A stretch of 9,601 bases of DNA from the NCBI GenBank assembly GCA_021736285.1, contig JAIPGE010000044.1, forward strand, positions 1-9,601, written 5' to 3'. Position 1 is the stretch's first letter. The number at the start of each line of letters is the position of its first letter. The translations under genes were made by a program, and so were the position numbers. The notes under the pieces were generated by a model. That model saw nothing but the letters and a program-made list of their open reading frames with translations, searched no databases and was not told the origin of the DNA. Shown in pieces: positions 1 to 6,520 of this stretch. Source of the stretch: Candidatus Izemoplasma sp. GTDB taxonomy: Bacteria > Bacillota_I > Bacilli_A > Izemoplasmatales > Izemoplasmataceae.

Positions 1-401
1 ATGATGAAGCAATTGTTTTGGTCTACCAAGAACGAATGACTCCTAATCCTGGATTTGAGCGGCTCAAGATACCATTTTTAAAAACAGGATCTTACCAGTT
101 AACATCACGAAAACAATATTTTAATATCCGTGCATTTGGATCGCTTGTGAATGAGGCGTTACCCATTAACTTAACAGTAAATTCAACACTGTTTAATACA
201 ATCGCAAACAGATATTTGTTTGAAGCAAACCAGTTTAAACAAACTGTTCATAGCGACACCTTACAACATTATGGGATTACATTACCCCATGAATTCACAT
301 CAACAGGATATAACGCGCACGTGATGCCGTTACCAGATCATTATTCACACCTTTTCATCTTGAAAAAAATAAGTGAAGGAGAGACACATGACAACAACTA
401 A
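1..401 (+). CDS. Alpha-galactosidase, GH36 family (C-terminal fragment, 5' end outside window)
   Basis: This is the last ~132 codons of a gene that enters from the left. The frame is open from base 3 with no stop, and the TTG at 18 is an internal codon rather than a start. The visible part resembles the C-terminal beta-sandwich of GH36 alpha-galactosidases: a 'PNPGFERLK' strand followed by an 'FGSLVNEALPI' segment that corresponds to the family's Y-G-[DS]-x-L-[ML]-N-x-G-L region, and a final 'SHLFILKKI' strand. The catalytic domain, with its two aspartates, lies outside the window, so activity cannot be judged. The family hydrolyses terminal alpha-galactosyl residues of melibiose, raffinose and stachyose, usually in the cytoplasm. 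The stop overlaps the next gene (a sugar symporter) by 14 bases, which supports a sugar-hydrolase role and one shared transcript. The family call rests on a short, less conserved region. Confidence 0.72.
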   Translation, partial: DEAIVLVYQERMTPNPGFERLKIPFLKTGSYQLTSRKQYFNIRAFGSLVNEALPINLTVNSTLFNTIANRYLFEANQFKQTVHSDTLQHYGITLPHEFTSTGYNAHVMPLPDHYSHLFILKKISEGETHDNN

Positions 402-1809
402 ACTTACTAGAAAAACAAAACTATCGTACGCCCTAGGGGGACTCGGTAAAGACATGATGTTTGCGACAAGCACATACATGATGTTTTATTTTAATGATTT
501 ATTAGGGATCAGTAGTGCGTTTTTAGGGATTATGATTATGGTGGTCCGGATTTGGGACGCCATCAATGATCCAATCATGGGCACAATTGTTGATAAGACG
601 ACATCACGATGGGGGAAATTTAGACCTTGGATTTTAATTGGAACAGTTTTAAATGCGATTATTCTCGTTGTTTTGTTCTTAAATCCTGATTTTCAAACCA
701 ATTCTATCTTACAACTTGTTTATGTCACCACGTTCTACACCTTGTGGGGAATGACTTATACGTTGATGGACATTCCGTTTTGGTCAATGATTCCAGCCCT
801 TAGCTATGATCAAAAAGAACGTGAAGATGTTACTGTATTAACACGACTCTTTACGAGTATTGGTTACTTTATTGTCGCTGGTGGATATATCACATTTGCT
901 CATGTTTTAGGTGGTGGTGATACCCCAGAAGCGGAAATCAAGGGACTCTTGTTTTTTGCGATCATTGTCGCTGTTATTTTTGTCGCAACTGAAATTGTCA
1001 CTGTAACAAATGTTAAAGAAAACATTCAACCCGCTGATAAAGAAAAACGTACATTGAAAAAAATGTTTGAACTACTTAAGAAAAATGATCAATTACTTGT
1101 CGTGATGGTTGTTGTATTAATCATTAACTTTACATTATATATTACAAGTGGGATGGCAATATATTATATTACGTATAATATTGGAAACAGTGATTTGTTT
1201 ATTGTCTTCATGGCTATTGGTGGTGTCTTACAAATGGCTGGAACAGTAGTCTTTTATAAATTACGTCAACATTTCAATCGTAAGAAAATATTTAATCTAG
1301 CGATTATTATTCAATTTATTGGATTTGTGTTGTTGTTCTTAAATGCCTTTTTGTTATCATCACAAGTTATACTATTATTTATTTTTGCAGCTCTAATCTT
1401 TTTAGGACAAGGCATCTTTATGGTTATTCAAACCGTATTATTAAGCGATACTGTTGAATATGGAGAATGGAAAACCCATAAACGTAGTGAATCAATTGCA
1501 TTCAGTGTTCAAACTTTTGTTGTTAAAATGGCAATGGGCTTGTCAAGTGGTGTCATTGGACTTGGTCTAGCAATTATTCATTTTGTGCCATCACAAAAAG
1601 TTGATGGTATCATCACCCGCTTTGAGCAATCAGATACAACCTTACTTGGAATGAGTTTAATCATGTTTATTCTACCACTATTTGGCCTTATGTTAGGGCA
1701 ATATGTGTTTAATAAAAAACATATTTTAGATGAAGATAAATACGCTTTAATTGTGGCTGAACTGAAAGCCAGAAAAGAGGCAAATAATGAAGAAGATACC
1801 ACTCAATAA
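388..1809 (+). CDS. GPH-family (MelB-like) cation:glycoside symporter
   Basis: A 473-residue membrane protein of the glycoside-pentoside-hexuronide:cation symporter family (MFS fold, about 12 helices), expected to import a galactoside with Na+ or H+. The N-terminal motif 'LSYALGGLGKDMMF' and the helix II segment 'RIWDAINDPIMG' (residues 54-65) are hallmarks; Asp57 and Asp61 correspond to the cation-binding Asp55 and Asp59 of E. coli MelB. The cytoplasmic loop 'SRWGKFRPW' follows. Near residues 360-385 there is the conserved 'VEYGEWKTHKRSESIAFS' region containing the MelB Lys377-type lysine. Several hydrophobic stretches of about 20 residues are separated by short charged loops. The start at 388 is chosen because AAGGAG at 376-381 lies 6 bases upstream; a GTG at 373 would add five residues but precedes that site. 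Substrate is inferred from flanking alpha- and beta-galactosidase genes and could also be a pentoside or glucuronide. Confidence 0.92.
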   Translation: MTTTKLTRKTKLSYALGGLGKDMMFATSTYMMFYFNDLLGISSAFLGIMIMVVRIWDAINDPIMGTIVDKTTSRWGKFRPWILIGTVLNAIILVVLFLNPDFQTNSILQLVYVTTFYTLWGMTYTLMDIPFWSMIPALSYDQKEREDVTVLTRLFTSIGYFIVAGGYITFAHVLGGGDTPEAEIKGLLFFAIIVAVIFVATEIVTVTNVKENIQPADKEKRTLKKMFELLKKNDQLLVVMVVVLIINFTLYITSGMAIYYITYNIGNSDLFIVFMAIGGVLQMAGTVVFYKLRQHFNRKKIFNLAIIIQFIGFVLLFLNAFLLSSQVILLFIFAALIFLGQGIFMVIQTVLLSDTVEYGEWKTHKRSESIAFSVQTFVVKMAMGLSSGVIGLGLAIIHFVPSQKVDGIITRFEQSDTTLLGMSLIMFILPLFGLMLGQYVFNKKHILDEDKYALIVAELKARKEANNEEDTTQ

Positions 1810-4117
1810 CGATTGGCACTATACGCCAAAGTTTAAGGAAACGTTTATTAAAGAAGGACTTAAAACATATCAAACTGTGCAAATACCACATACCAATATT
1901 GAGTTGCCGTATCACTATTTTGATGAGACAATGTATCAATTTACCAGTAGTTATGAAAAAACATTGTTAATTGATCCAGCTCAAAACAAACGTTATTTCC
2001 TTTCTTTTGAAGGTGTGATGACTGAAGCAACCATCTATTTTAATCATCAAAAACTAACAACTCACAAAGGGGGATACACGCCCTTTACAGTTGAAATCAC
2101 AGATGTTATTAAGCAAAGTGAGAATCATTTATTTGTGAAAGTGGATTCAACTGAGCGCCCCGATATTCCACCATTTGGGTTTGTTGTTGACTATTTAACG
2201 TATGGGGGTATTTATCGAGAAGTCGCTTTAATTGAGCAACCACAGATGTTTATTGAAGATGTCTTTGTCACCGTTGATGGAAACACCATTGCCCTTGATA
2301 TAACAATGAATGGCGATACGCTTGAAGCGACACCATACACATTTGTTATTAAACAAAATGATGAAATTGTTGAAAGATTTAGCGACACCTTGCCCCAATC
2401 AAAAACAATCCACAAAGATATCCAATTAAAGTATTGGGACATCGATGATCCCATCGTATACACCTTAGAAATTTTAAAGTCAAAAACTGTGTTGTACCAA
2501 ACCTCATTTGCAAAACGTGACATTGCATTTAAGACAGATGGGTTTTATCTCAATGGTGAACGCTTGAAACTAAGAGGGTTAAACCGTCATCAATCGTTTC
2601 CTTATGTGGGGTATGCAATGCCTTCAAATATGCAGAAAAAAGATGCCGACATTCTGAAATATAACTTAGGATGTAATGTCGTTCGGTCGAGTCACTATCC
2701 ACCAAGCCGGCACTTTTTAAATCGCTGTGATGAGATTGGCTTATTAGTGATTACTGAATTACCTGGGTGGCAACATATTGGGAATACTGCTTGGCAAGAA
2801 GTGGCATTATTGAATTTAGAAGAGATGATCATACGTGATCGCAATCACCCATCAATTATCCTGTGGGGTGTTCGGATTAATGAATCACCGGATAATGAAT
2901 TGTTTTACACAAAAACAAATCAATTAGCTAAACAATTAGATCCAACACGGCCAAGAGGTGGGGTAAGAAACTTTAAAAACTCACAGTTTTTAGAAGATGT
3001 TTACACCTATAATGATTTTGTCCATCGGGGCGACAACGTTGGCCTTGAAAAAAGGAATCATGTGACCAAACAGAAGGTGCCTTACTTGGTTACTGAGTAT
3101 AATGGTCATATGTACCCAACAAAACCATTCGATGATGAAATCCATCGCATTAATCATGCCAAACGGCATTTGGAAGTTCTAAATGCGATGTATCAAAATA
3201 ATGACATCATAGGTGCGATCGGCTGGAGTATGTTTGACTACAATACACATAAAGATTTTGGCAGTGGTGATAAAATTTGTTATCATGGTGTGCTTGATAT
3301 GTTTCGAAACGAGAAATATGCCGCAAGTGTGTATCAATCACAAACTGACAATCGTGCAATTTTAGAAGTTGTGTCACATCTTCAAATTGGCGATTTTGCC
3401 GCTAGTGAAATTAAAGAAGTTTTAGTCTTAACCAATTTAGAGTACATTAAGTTTTATATTAATGACGATTACATTAATACATTTTACCCATCGATTACCT
3501 ATCAATATCTACCTCATCCACCGGTCATCATAGATGACTTCATCGGTAATTTGATACATGAGAAAGAATCATTTACACACAAAGATGCCAATCGGATTAA
3601 AGAAATTTTACTCTATATTATGAAACATGGGATGAATTTACCACTGAAGCTAAAATTAAAAATGGGTTGGGTCTTGTTTAAGAATAAATTATCAATTGAC
3701 GAAGCCGCAAAGTTGTATGAAAAATACGTTGGCAAATGGGGACTTGAATCATTGACGTATCGATTTGAAGGATACCGCAATAATCAGTTGGTGCTACACA
3801 AAGAAGTCGGTCCAACAAAAGACAATGATTTGAACGTTACTGTGGCGGATGCTACAATCCAAGAAAGTGATACATACGAAGTTACATCAGTCACAATTAG
3901 TCATGAAGATAGCCATCATAATCGATTGTTTTATTCCAATGAAATTATCACAATTACGATTGATGGTCCACTCGAGTGTATCGGTCCTAGCACACGACCA
4001 CTTCGTGGGGGCGTGACAAGTTTCAATCTTAAAACACTTGGAAAATCAGGTCTTGCAAAGATTACAATAACAAGTCATCGATTTAAAAATAAAAGCGTTA
4101 CAATCACAGTTTTATAA
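1787..4117 (+). CDS. Glycoside hydrolase family 2, beta-galactosidase-like
   Basis: A 776-residue cytoplasmic retaining glycosidase without a signal peptide. Order of parts: N-terminal jelly-roll sugar-binding domain (about 1-150, starting 'LNNDWHY', with 'LSFEGVMTEATIYFNHQ' and 'YTPFTVEIT'), Ig-like domain (about 155-245), TIM barrel (about 250-520), then C-terminal beta domains. The barrel opens with 'FYLNGERLKLRGLNRHQS' and 'NVVRSSHYPPS'. The probable acid/base is Glu366 in 'WGVRINES' and the probable nucleophile Glu437 in 'TEYNGHMYPTK'. These two motifs mark a LacZ-like subgroup common in Firmicutes. The C-terminal part carries a helical insertion (about 570-660) and ends with a 'STRPLRGGVTSFNLKT' strand, both of which I recall as typical of this subgroup. 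The start is supported by AAAAGAGG at 1773-1780, 6 bases upstream. It overlaps the symporter gene by 23 bases. Exact sugar specificity (galactose, glucuronate or other) cannot be read from sequence; context favours galactose. Confidence 0.9.
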   Translation: MKKIPLNNDWHYTPKFKETFIKEGLKTYQTVQIPHTNIELPYHYFDETMYQFTSSYEKTLLIDPAQNKRYFLSFEGVMTEATIYFNHQKLTTHKGGYTPFTVEITDVIKQSENHLFVKVDSTERPDIPPFGFVVDYLTYGGIYREVALIEQPQMFIEDVFVTVDGNTIALDITMNGDTLEATPYTFVIKQNDEIVERFSDTLPQSKTIHKDIQLKYWDIDDPIVYTLEILKSKTVLYQTSFAKRDIAFKTDGFYLNGERLKLRGLNRHQSFPYVGYAMPSNMQKKDADILKYNLGCNVVRSSHYPPSRHFLNRCDEIGLLVITELPGWQHIGNTAWQEVALLNLEEMIIRDRNHPSIILWGVRINESPDNELFYTKTNQLAKQLDPTRPRGGVRNFKNSQFLEDVYTYNDFVHRGDNVGLEKRNHVTKQKVPYLVTEYNGHMYPTKPFDDEIHRINHAKRHLEVLNAMYQNNDIIGAIGWSMFDYNTHKDFGSGDKICYHGVLDMFRNEKYAASVYQSQTDNRAILEVVSHLQIGDFAASEIKEVLVLTNLEYIKFYINDDYINTFYPSITYQYLPHPPVIIDDFIGNLIHEKESFTHKDANRIKEILLYIMKHGMNLPLKLKLKMGWVLFKNKLSIDEAAKLYEKYVGKWGLESLTYRFEGYRNNQLVLHKEVGPTKDNDLNVTVADATIQESDTYEVTSVTISHEDSHHNRLFYSNEIITITIDGPLECIGPSTRPLRGGVTSFNLKTLGKSGLAKITITSHRFKNKSVTITVL

Positions 4118-4134
4118 TCTGCTACAAATAACTG

Positions 4135-4163
4135 TTGACAACGCTTACATTCTTCTATATAAT
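4135..4163 (+). promoter_or_regulatory. Sigma-A promoter of the lysine-fermentation operon
   Basis: A full-consensus -35 box TTGACA (4135-4140) and full-consensus -10 box TATAAT (4158-4163) are separated by exactly 17 bases, the optimum. Transcription should start near 4169-4172, just before the riboswitch. The promoter begins only 17 bases after the GH2 stop codon. A consensus promoter this strong fits a gene set whose output is limited downstream by a riboswitch and at the promoter by a repressor. Confidence 0.9.
4136..4149 (+). promoter_or_regulatory. cre-like operator (CcpA binding site) overlapping the -35 box
   Basis: TGACAACGCTTACA agrees at every defined position with the catabolite-responsive element consensus TGWNANCGNTNWCA, and with one mismatch to the stricter TGWAANCGNTNWCA form. 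It covers five bases of the -35 box and the start of the spacer, a position where a bound CcpA-type LacI-family protein would block RNA polymerase. The central CG and partial dyad symmetry are as expected. The inference is sugar-dependent repression of the lysine operon. The regulator gene is not in the window. Confidence 0.65.
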
Positions 4164-4177
4164 AACGGTGTTAAGGG

Positions 4178-4350
4178 AAATGATACAGAGGCGCGTTTAT
4201 TGGAGTAACACAGTTTTGTGAAGGGCTTGGACACCTGTAAGACTGTGTGAAGGCAATCTACGCCGAAAGATAACTTATGTCCAAATAAGCTATTTTGATG
4301 GATAAAGGGACACTTTATGCATTGTCATTTAAATGATGAGCTGTTTATGG
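4178..4350 (+). promoter_or_regulatory. Lysine riboswitch (L box), predicted ON-type
   Basis: The leader matches the lysine aptamer in conserved blocks and in fold. Conserved blocks in order are AGAGGCGCG (4187-4195), GAGTA of the loop-E motif (4203-4207), TGAAGG (4248-4253), CGCCGAAAG (4261-4269), TTGTCA (4322-4327) and TGAG (4337-4340). Helices: P2 base 4190-4193 with 4261-4264; P2 distal 4209-4218 with 4238-4247; P3 4274-4278 with 4285-4289; P4 4298-4307 with 4313-4322 (one G-G mismatch); P5 4324-4328 with 4333-4337. The P2 loop TTGGAC (4227-4232) is exactly complementary to the P3 loop GTCCAA (4279-4284), the kissing interaction diagnostic of this class. P1 is weak: ACAG 4185-4188 with CTGT 4341-4344, plus interrupted pairs beyond. 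The P1 3' strand is also the 5' arm of the terminator, so lysine binding should prevent termination. Downstream lysine-degradation genes make ligand and direction biologically coherent. Confidence 0.9.
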
Positions 4351-4374
4351 AAACATAAACAGTTCTTTTATTTT
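4338..4374 (+). terminator. Intrinsic terminator in the riboswitch expression platform
   Basis: Stem 4338-4349 pairs with 4354-4365: a 9-bp perfect core, CTGTTTATG with CATAAACAG, extended by a G-U, an A-U and a G-C pair. The loop is GAAA (4350-4353), and the tract TTTTATTTT (4366-4374) follows. It lies before the first ribosome binding site, so it would stop transcripts in the leader. Its 5' arm cannot form P1 and the terminator at the same time. Because no other terminator is visible after the GH2 gene, it may also end read-through transcripts from the upstream sugar operon. Confidence 0.88.
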
Positions 4375-4390
4375 CGTTAAGGAGGCTTTT

Positions 4391-4831
4391 ATGAAATTAG
4401 GAAAAACAATTTATGAATTACATGTCGGTGATACCGTTAGTCACACAAAGCACATCACGAAAGAAGATGTTGAACAATTTGGCGAGATTATTAAAGATTA
4501 TAATCCTGCACATTTTGATGCGACCTATGCCAAACAAACCATGTTTAAAAAGCGTATTAGTCATGGGATGCTAATCGGGTCATTGTTTTCGGGATTGCTA
4601 GGGACACAATTACCAGGTAATGGGACCATCTACACCAAACAGTCACTTATATTTACACAACCTGTTTATTTTGAGGATGATATCACGGCTTCTATTACTG
4701 TAAAAACAATTGATATCTTTAAAAACCGTGTTACTTTAACTTGTGAAGCGATTAATCAAAATGGAAAAACCGTTATTAAAGGTGAGGCAGAAGTGATGCC
4801 ACCTGTAAAGAAGGAGGGTCATAATGCATAA
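4391..4831 (+). CDS. MaoC-like (R)-specific enoyl-CoA hydratase
   Basis: A 146-residue single-hotdog protein of the MaoC/PhaJ type, close to the usual length of about 135-160. The hydratase motif is complete: 'DYNPAHFD' at 36-43, with Asp36 and His41 spaced like the catalytic Asp31 and His36 of Aeromonas caviae PhaJ, followed by 'SHGML' (57-61), 'LPGNGTIY' (74-81) and 'QPVYFEDDI' (90-98). The expected reaction is reversible syn-hydration of crotonyl-CoA to (R)-3-hydroxybutyryl-CoA in the cytoplasm. It is the first gene after the riboswitch, with AAGGAGG at 4379-4385 five bases before the ATG, and overlaps atoD by 8 bases. The classical lysine fermentation pathway reduces crotonyl-CoA to butyryl-CoA and does not need this enzyme, so its role here is unclear. 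It may allow oxidation of C4 units, polyester synthesis, or act on a related acyl-CoA. Confidence 0.85.
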   Translation: MKLGKTIYELHVGDTVSHTKHITKEDVEQFGEIIKDYNPAHFDATYAKQTMFKKRISHGMLIGSLFSGLLGTQLPGNGTIYTKQSLIFTQPVYFEDDITASITVKTIDIFKNRVTLTCEAINQNGKTVIKGEAEVMPPVKKEGHNA

Positions 4832-5471
4832 ATTATTAGATATTTCATCTATTAAAGAACATCTGTTTGATGGCATGACAATCATGGTTGGTGGCTTTAT
4901 GTGTGTGGGCACCCCAGAGGTATTGATCGAAGCCATTATGCAGTCGAATGTTCAGGATTTAACGATTATCTGTAACGATGCTGGATTTGAAAACAGAGGT
5001 GTTGGCAAACTGATTAAGAACAATCAAGTATCGCATCTTATTGCGTCCCATATTGGACTCAATCCTTATGCAGGAAAACAGATGAGTGCTGAACACATGA
5101 CAGTAACACTTGTTCCCCAAGGAACCCTGGCTGAACAAATCCGCGCACAAGGTCACGGACTGGGTGGTATTTTAACACCAACCGGAGTGGGGACTATTGT
5201 TGAAGAAAATAAAGAAGTGTTAAAAGTAAACAATAAGCGCTATTTACTTGAAACAGCATTGCACGCTGATTTGGCAATTATTGAAGCATATCAAACCGAC
5301 CAATATGGGAATGTAATATATACCAAAACAACACGCAATTTTAATCCTATAATGGCAATGGCTGCGGATAAAACAATAGCTTTTTCAAGAGAAATGGTTG
5401 ATACCCTTGATCCAGAGTGTATCATCACTCCCCATATATTTATCGATTATGTTGTAAAGGCGGGATTATGA
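4824..5471 (+). CDS. atoD: Acetoacetate/butyrate CoA-transferase, alpha subunit
   Basis: A 215-residue subunit A of a family I (3-oxoacid type) CoA-transferase, normal length for AtoD/CtfA. Visible features are the glycine-rich nucleotide/CoA loop 'GGFMCVGTPEVLIEAI' (23-38), 'NDAGFENRGVGKLI' (51-64) and the conserved 'PQGTLAEQIRAQGHGLGGILTPTGVGT' region (about 107-133). It works with the beta subunit encoded immediately after it, exchanging CoA between butyryl-CoA and acetoacetate. In lysine fermentation this activates the acetoacetate released by Kce and frees butyrate. AAGGAGGG at 4811-4818 supports the start. The gene ends in TGA, which overlaps the ATG of the next gene, so the two subunits are probably translationally coupled. 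An acetate:acetoacetyl-CoA preference is equally possible. Confidence 0.93.
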   Translation: MHKLLDISSIKEHLFDGMTIMVGGFMCVGTPEVLIEAIMQSNVQDLTIICNDAGFENRGVGKLIKNNQVSHLIASHIGLNPYAGKQMSAEHMTVTLVPQGTLAEQIRAQGHGLGGILTPTGVGTIVEENKEVLKVNNKRYLLETALHADLAIIEAYQTDQYGNVIYTKTTRNFNPIMAMAADKTIAFSREMVDTLDPECIITPHIFIDYVVKAGL

Positions 5472-6130
5472 TGGATAGACAAGAAATGAAAACCTTCATT
5501 GCAAAACGGGTCGCTAAAGAACTGACAAATGGTGACGTTGTTAACTTAGGTATTGGGTTACCTACCCTTGTTGCAAACTATATTCCTGATGCAATGACAA
5601 TCTATTTACAAAGTGAAAATGGGTTGATTGGACTCGGTCCTAAGCCAGAGTCAACAAACAGTGACCCCGATATTTCAAATGCAGGTGGTGAACCTGTGAC
5701 TTTAAAACCTGGTGGCATGTATTTTGATAGTGCATTATCATTTGGCATTATTCGTGGGGGTCATGTTGATGTGACAGTCTTAGGTAGCTTACAAGTTGAT
5801 GAAACAGGATCATTAGCTAACTGGATTATACCTGGCAAAATGGTACCTGGTATGGGTGGTGCAATGGACTTAGTGACCGGTGCAAAAAAAGTCATTATTG
5901 CCATGACACATACCAACAAAGGCAAACCAAAGATTTTAAAGAAATGCACATTACCGTTAACCGCAAAATATCAAGTCGATATGGTTATTACCGAAATGGG
6001 TGTGATGACAGTTGATAACACTGGCATTCATTTGGTTGAATACAACCCAGAATTTTCATTAGAACAAATCCAAGCAGCAACAGACGCAACATTATTAATA
6101 AACAATCCTAAAAAAATGGTGGTGAACTAA
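5468..6130 (+). CDS. atoA: Acetoacetate/butyrate CoA-transferase, beta subunit
   Basis: A 220-residue subunit B of the CoA-transferase, the usual size. It carries the catalytic motif 'SENGLIGLGP', with Glu50 as the residue that forms the covalent glutamyl-CoA thioester. 'NLGIGLPTLVANYI' lies upstream and 'GGHVDVTVLGSLQVDETGSLANWIIPG' downstream, all standard for AtoA/CtfB. The frame is open upstream to 5417, but the start is placed at the ATGATG at 5468: it follows a purine-rich AAAGGCGGG (5456-5464), overlaps the stop of atoD by four bases, and gives the family N-terminus; ATG 5471 is equally possible. Its stop directly abuts the kal start with no spacer. Confidence 0.93.
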   Translation: MMDRQEMKTFIAKRVAKELTNGDVVNLGIGLPTLVANYIPDAMTIYLQSENGLIGLGPKPESTNSDPDISNAGGEPVTLKPGGMYFDSALSFGIIRGGHVDVTVLGSLQVDETGSLANWIIPGKMVPGMGGAMDLVTGAKKVIIAMTHTNKGKPKILKKCTLPLTAKYQVDMVITEMGVMTVDNTGIHLVEYNPEFSLEQIQAATDATLLINNPKKMVVN

Positions 6131-6520
6131 ATGGAAAAAACAATGATTAGACTGCGTTTATCAACTCAAGAAGCACATTATGGTGGCGGCTTAGTTGATG
6201 GCGCATACACCCTTAAATTATTTGGCGACGTGGCCACAGAATTATTAATTCGTCATGATGGGGATGAAGGACTATTTCGCGCATATGAGAACATCAATTT
6301 TTATGCGCCTGTCCATGCCGGTGATTATTTAGAAGTCTCAGGTGAGATTATTGATGTTGGTAACACGTCACGCAAAATCAAATTTAAAGCACACAAAGTT
6401 ATTACATCAAAACCAGAAATTCGTGCATCAGCAGCAGAAGTCTTGAATGAAAAAATCTTGGTGGCTGATGCAATTGGAACATGTATTGTATTAAAGGAAT
6501 GTCAAAGATACCATGAATAA
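6131..6520 (+). CDS. kal: 3-aminobutyryl-CoA ammonia-lyase
   Basis: A 129-residue hotdog-fold protein matching Kal of lysine fermenters (Fusobacterium, Clostridium, Cloacimonadota). Recognisable stretches are 'AHYGGGLVDGAYTLKLFGDVATELLIRHDGDEGLFRAYENINFYAPVHAGDYLEVSGEI' within 15-74 (segments 'AHYGGGLVDGA', 'LFGDVATELLI', 'DGDEGLFRAYE') and 'VGNTSRKIKFKAHKVI' (75-91). It removes ammonia from L-3-aminobutyryl-CoA to give crotonyl-CoA, releasing one of lysine's two nitrogens. The start abuts the atoA stop and has only a weak GGTGGTG ribosome site (6118-6124), so translation probably depends on coupling. It overlaps kce by 8 bases. It is the second hotdog protein in the operon that should use crotonyl-CoA. 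Confidence 0.93.
   Translation: MEKTMIRLRLSTQEAHYGGGLVDGAYTLKLFGDVATELLIRHDGDEGLFRAYENINFYAPVHAGDYLEVSGEIIDVGNTSRKIKFKAHKVITSKPEIRASAAEVLNEKILVADAIGTCIVLKECQRYHE

Noticed and set aside
373..387. GTG start at 373 for the symporter gene.
   Set aside because: It precedes the AAGGAG site at 376-381, which is ideally placed for ATG 388; the five extra residues are not family-like.
2212..2523. Antisense reading frame of 103 codons within the GH2 gene, and similar ones at 1578-1802, 1709-1939, 4736-4936, 4959-5156, 5761-5949 and 7070-7399.
   Set aside because: They lie opposite strongly conserved genes, have no recognisable domain, and are expected by chance.
4180..4221. A 13-codon reading frame in the leader (ATG at 4180) preceded by AAGGGA, a possible leader peptide.
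   Set aside because: It contains no lysine codons, its ribosome site is too close to the ATG, and it lies wholly inside conserved aptamer sequence that explains the region better.
4164..4390. T-box leader as an alternative to the lysine riboswitch.
   Set aside because: There is no T-box sequence, and the lysine aptamer blocks plus the loop-loop complementarity account for the leader.
5417..5467. Longer N-terminus for the CoA-transferase beta subunit starting at 5417.
   Set aside because: The extra 17 residues are the atoD 3' end read in another frame, and AtoA proteins begin near the 'MDRQEMKTFIAKRVA' segment.
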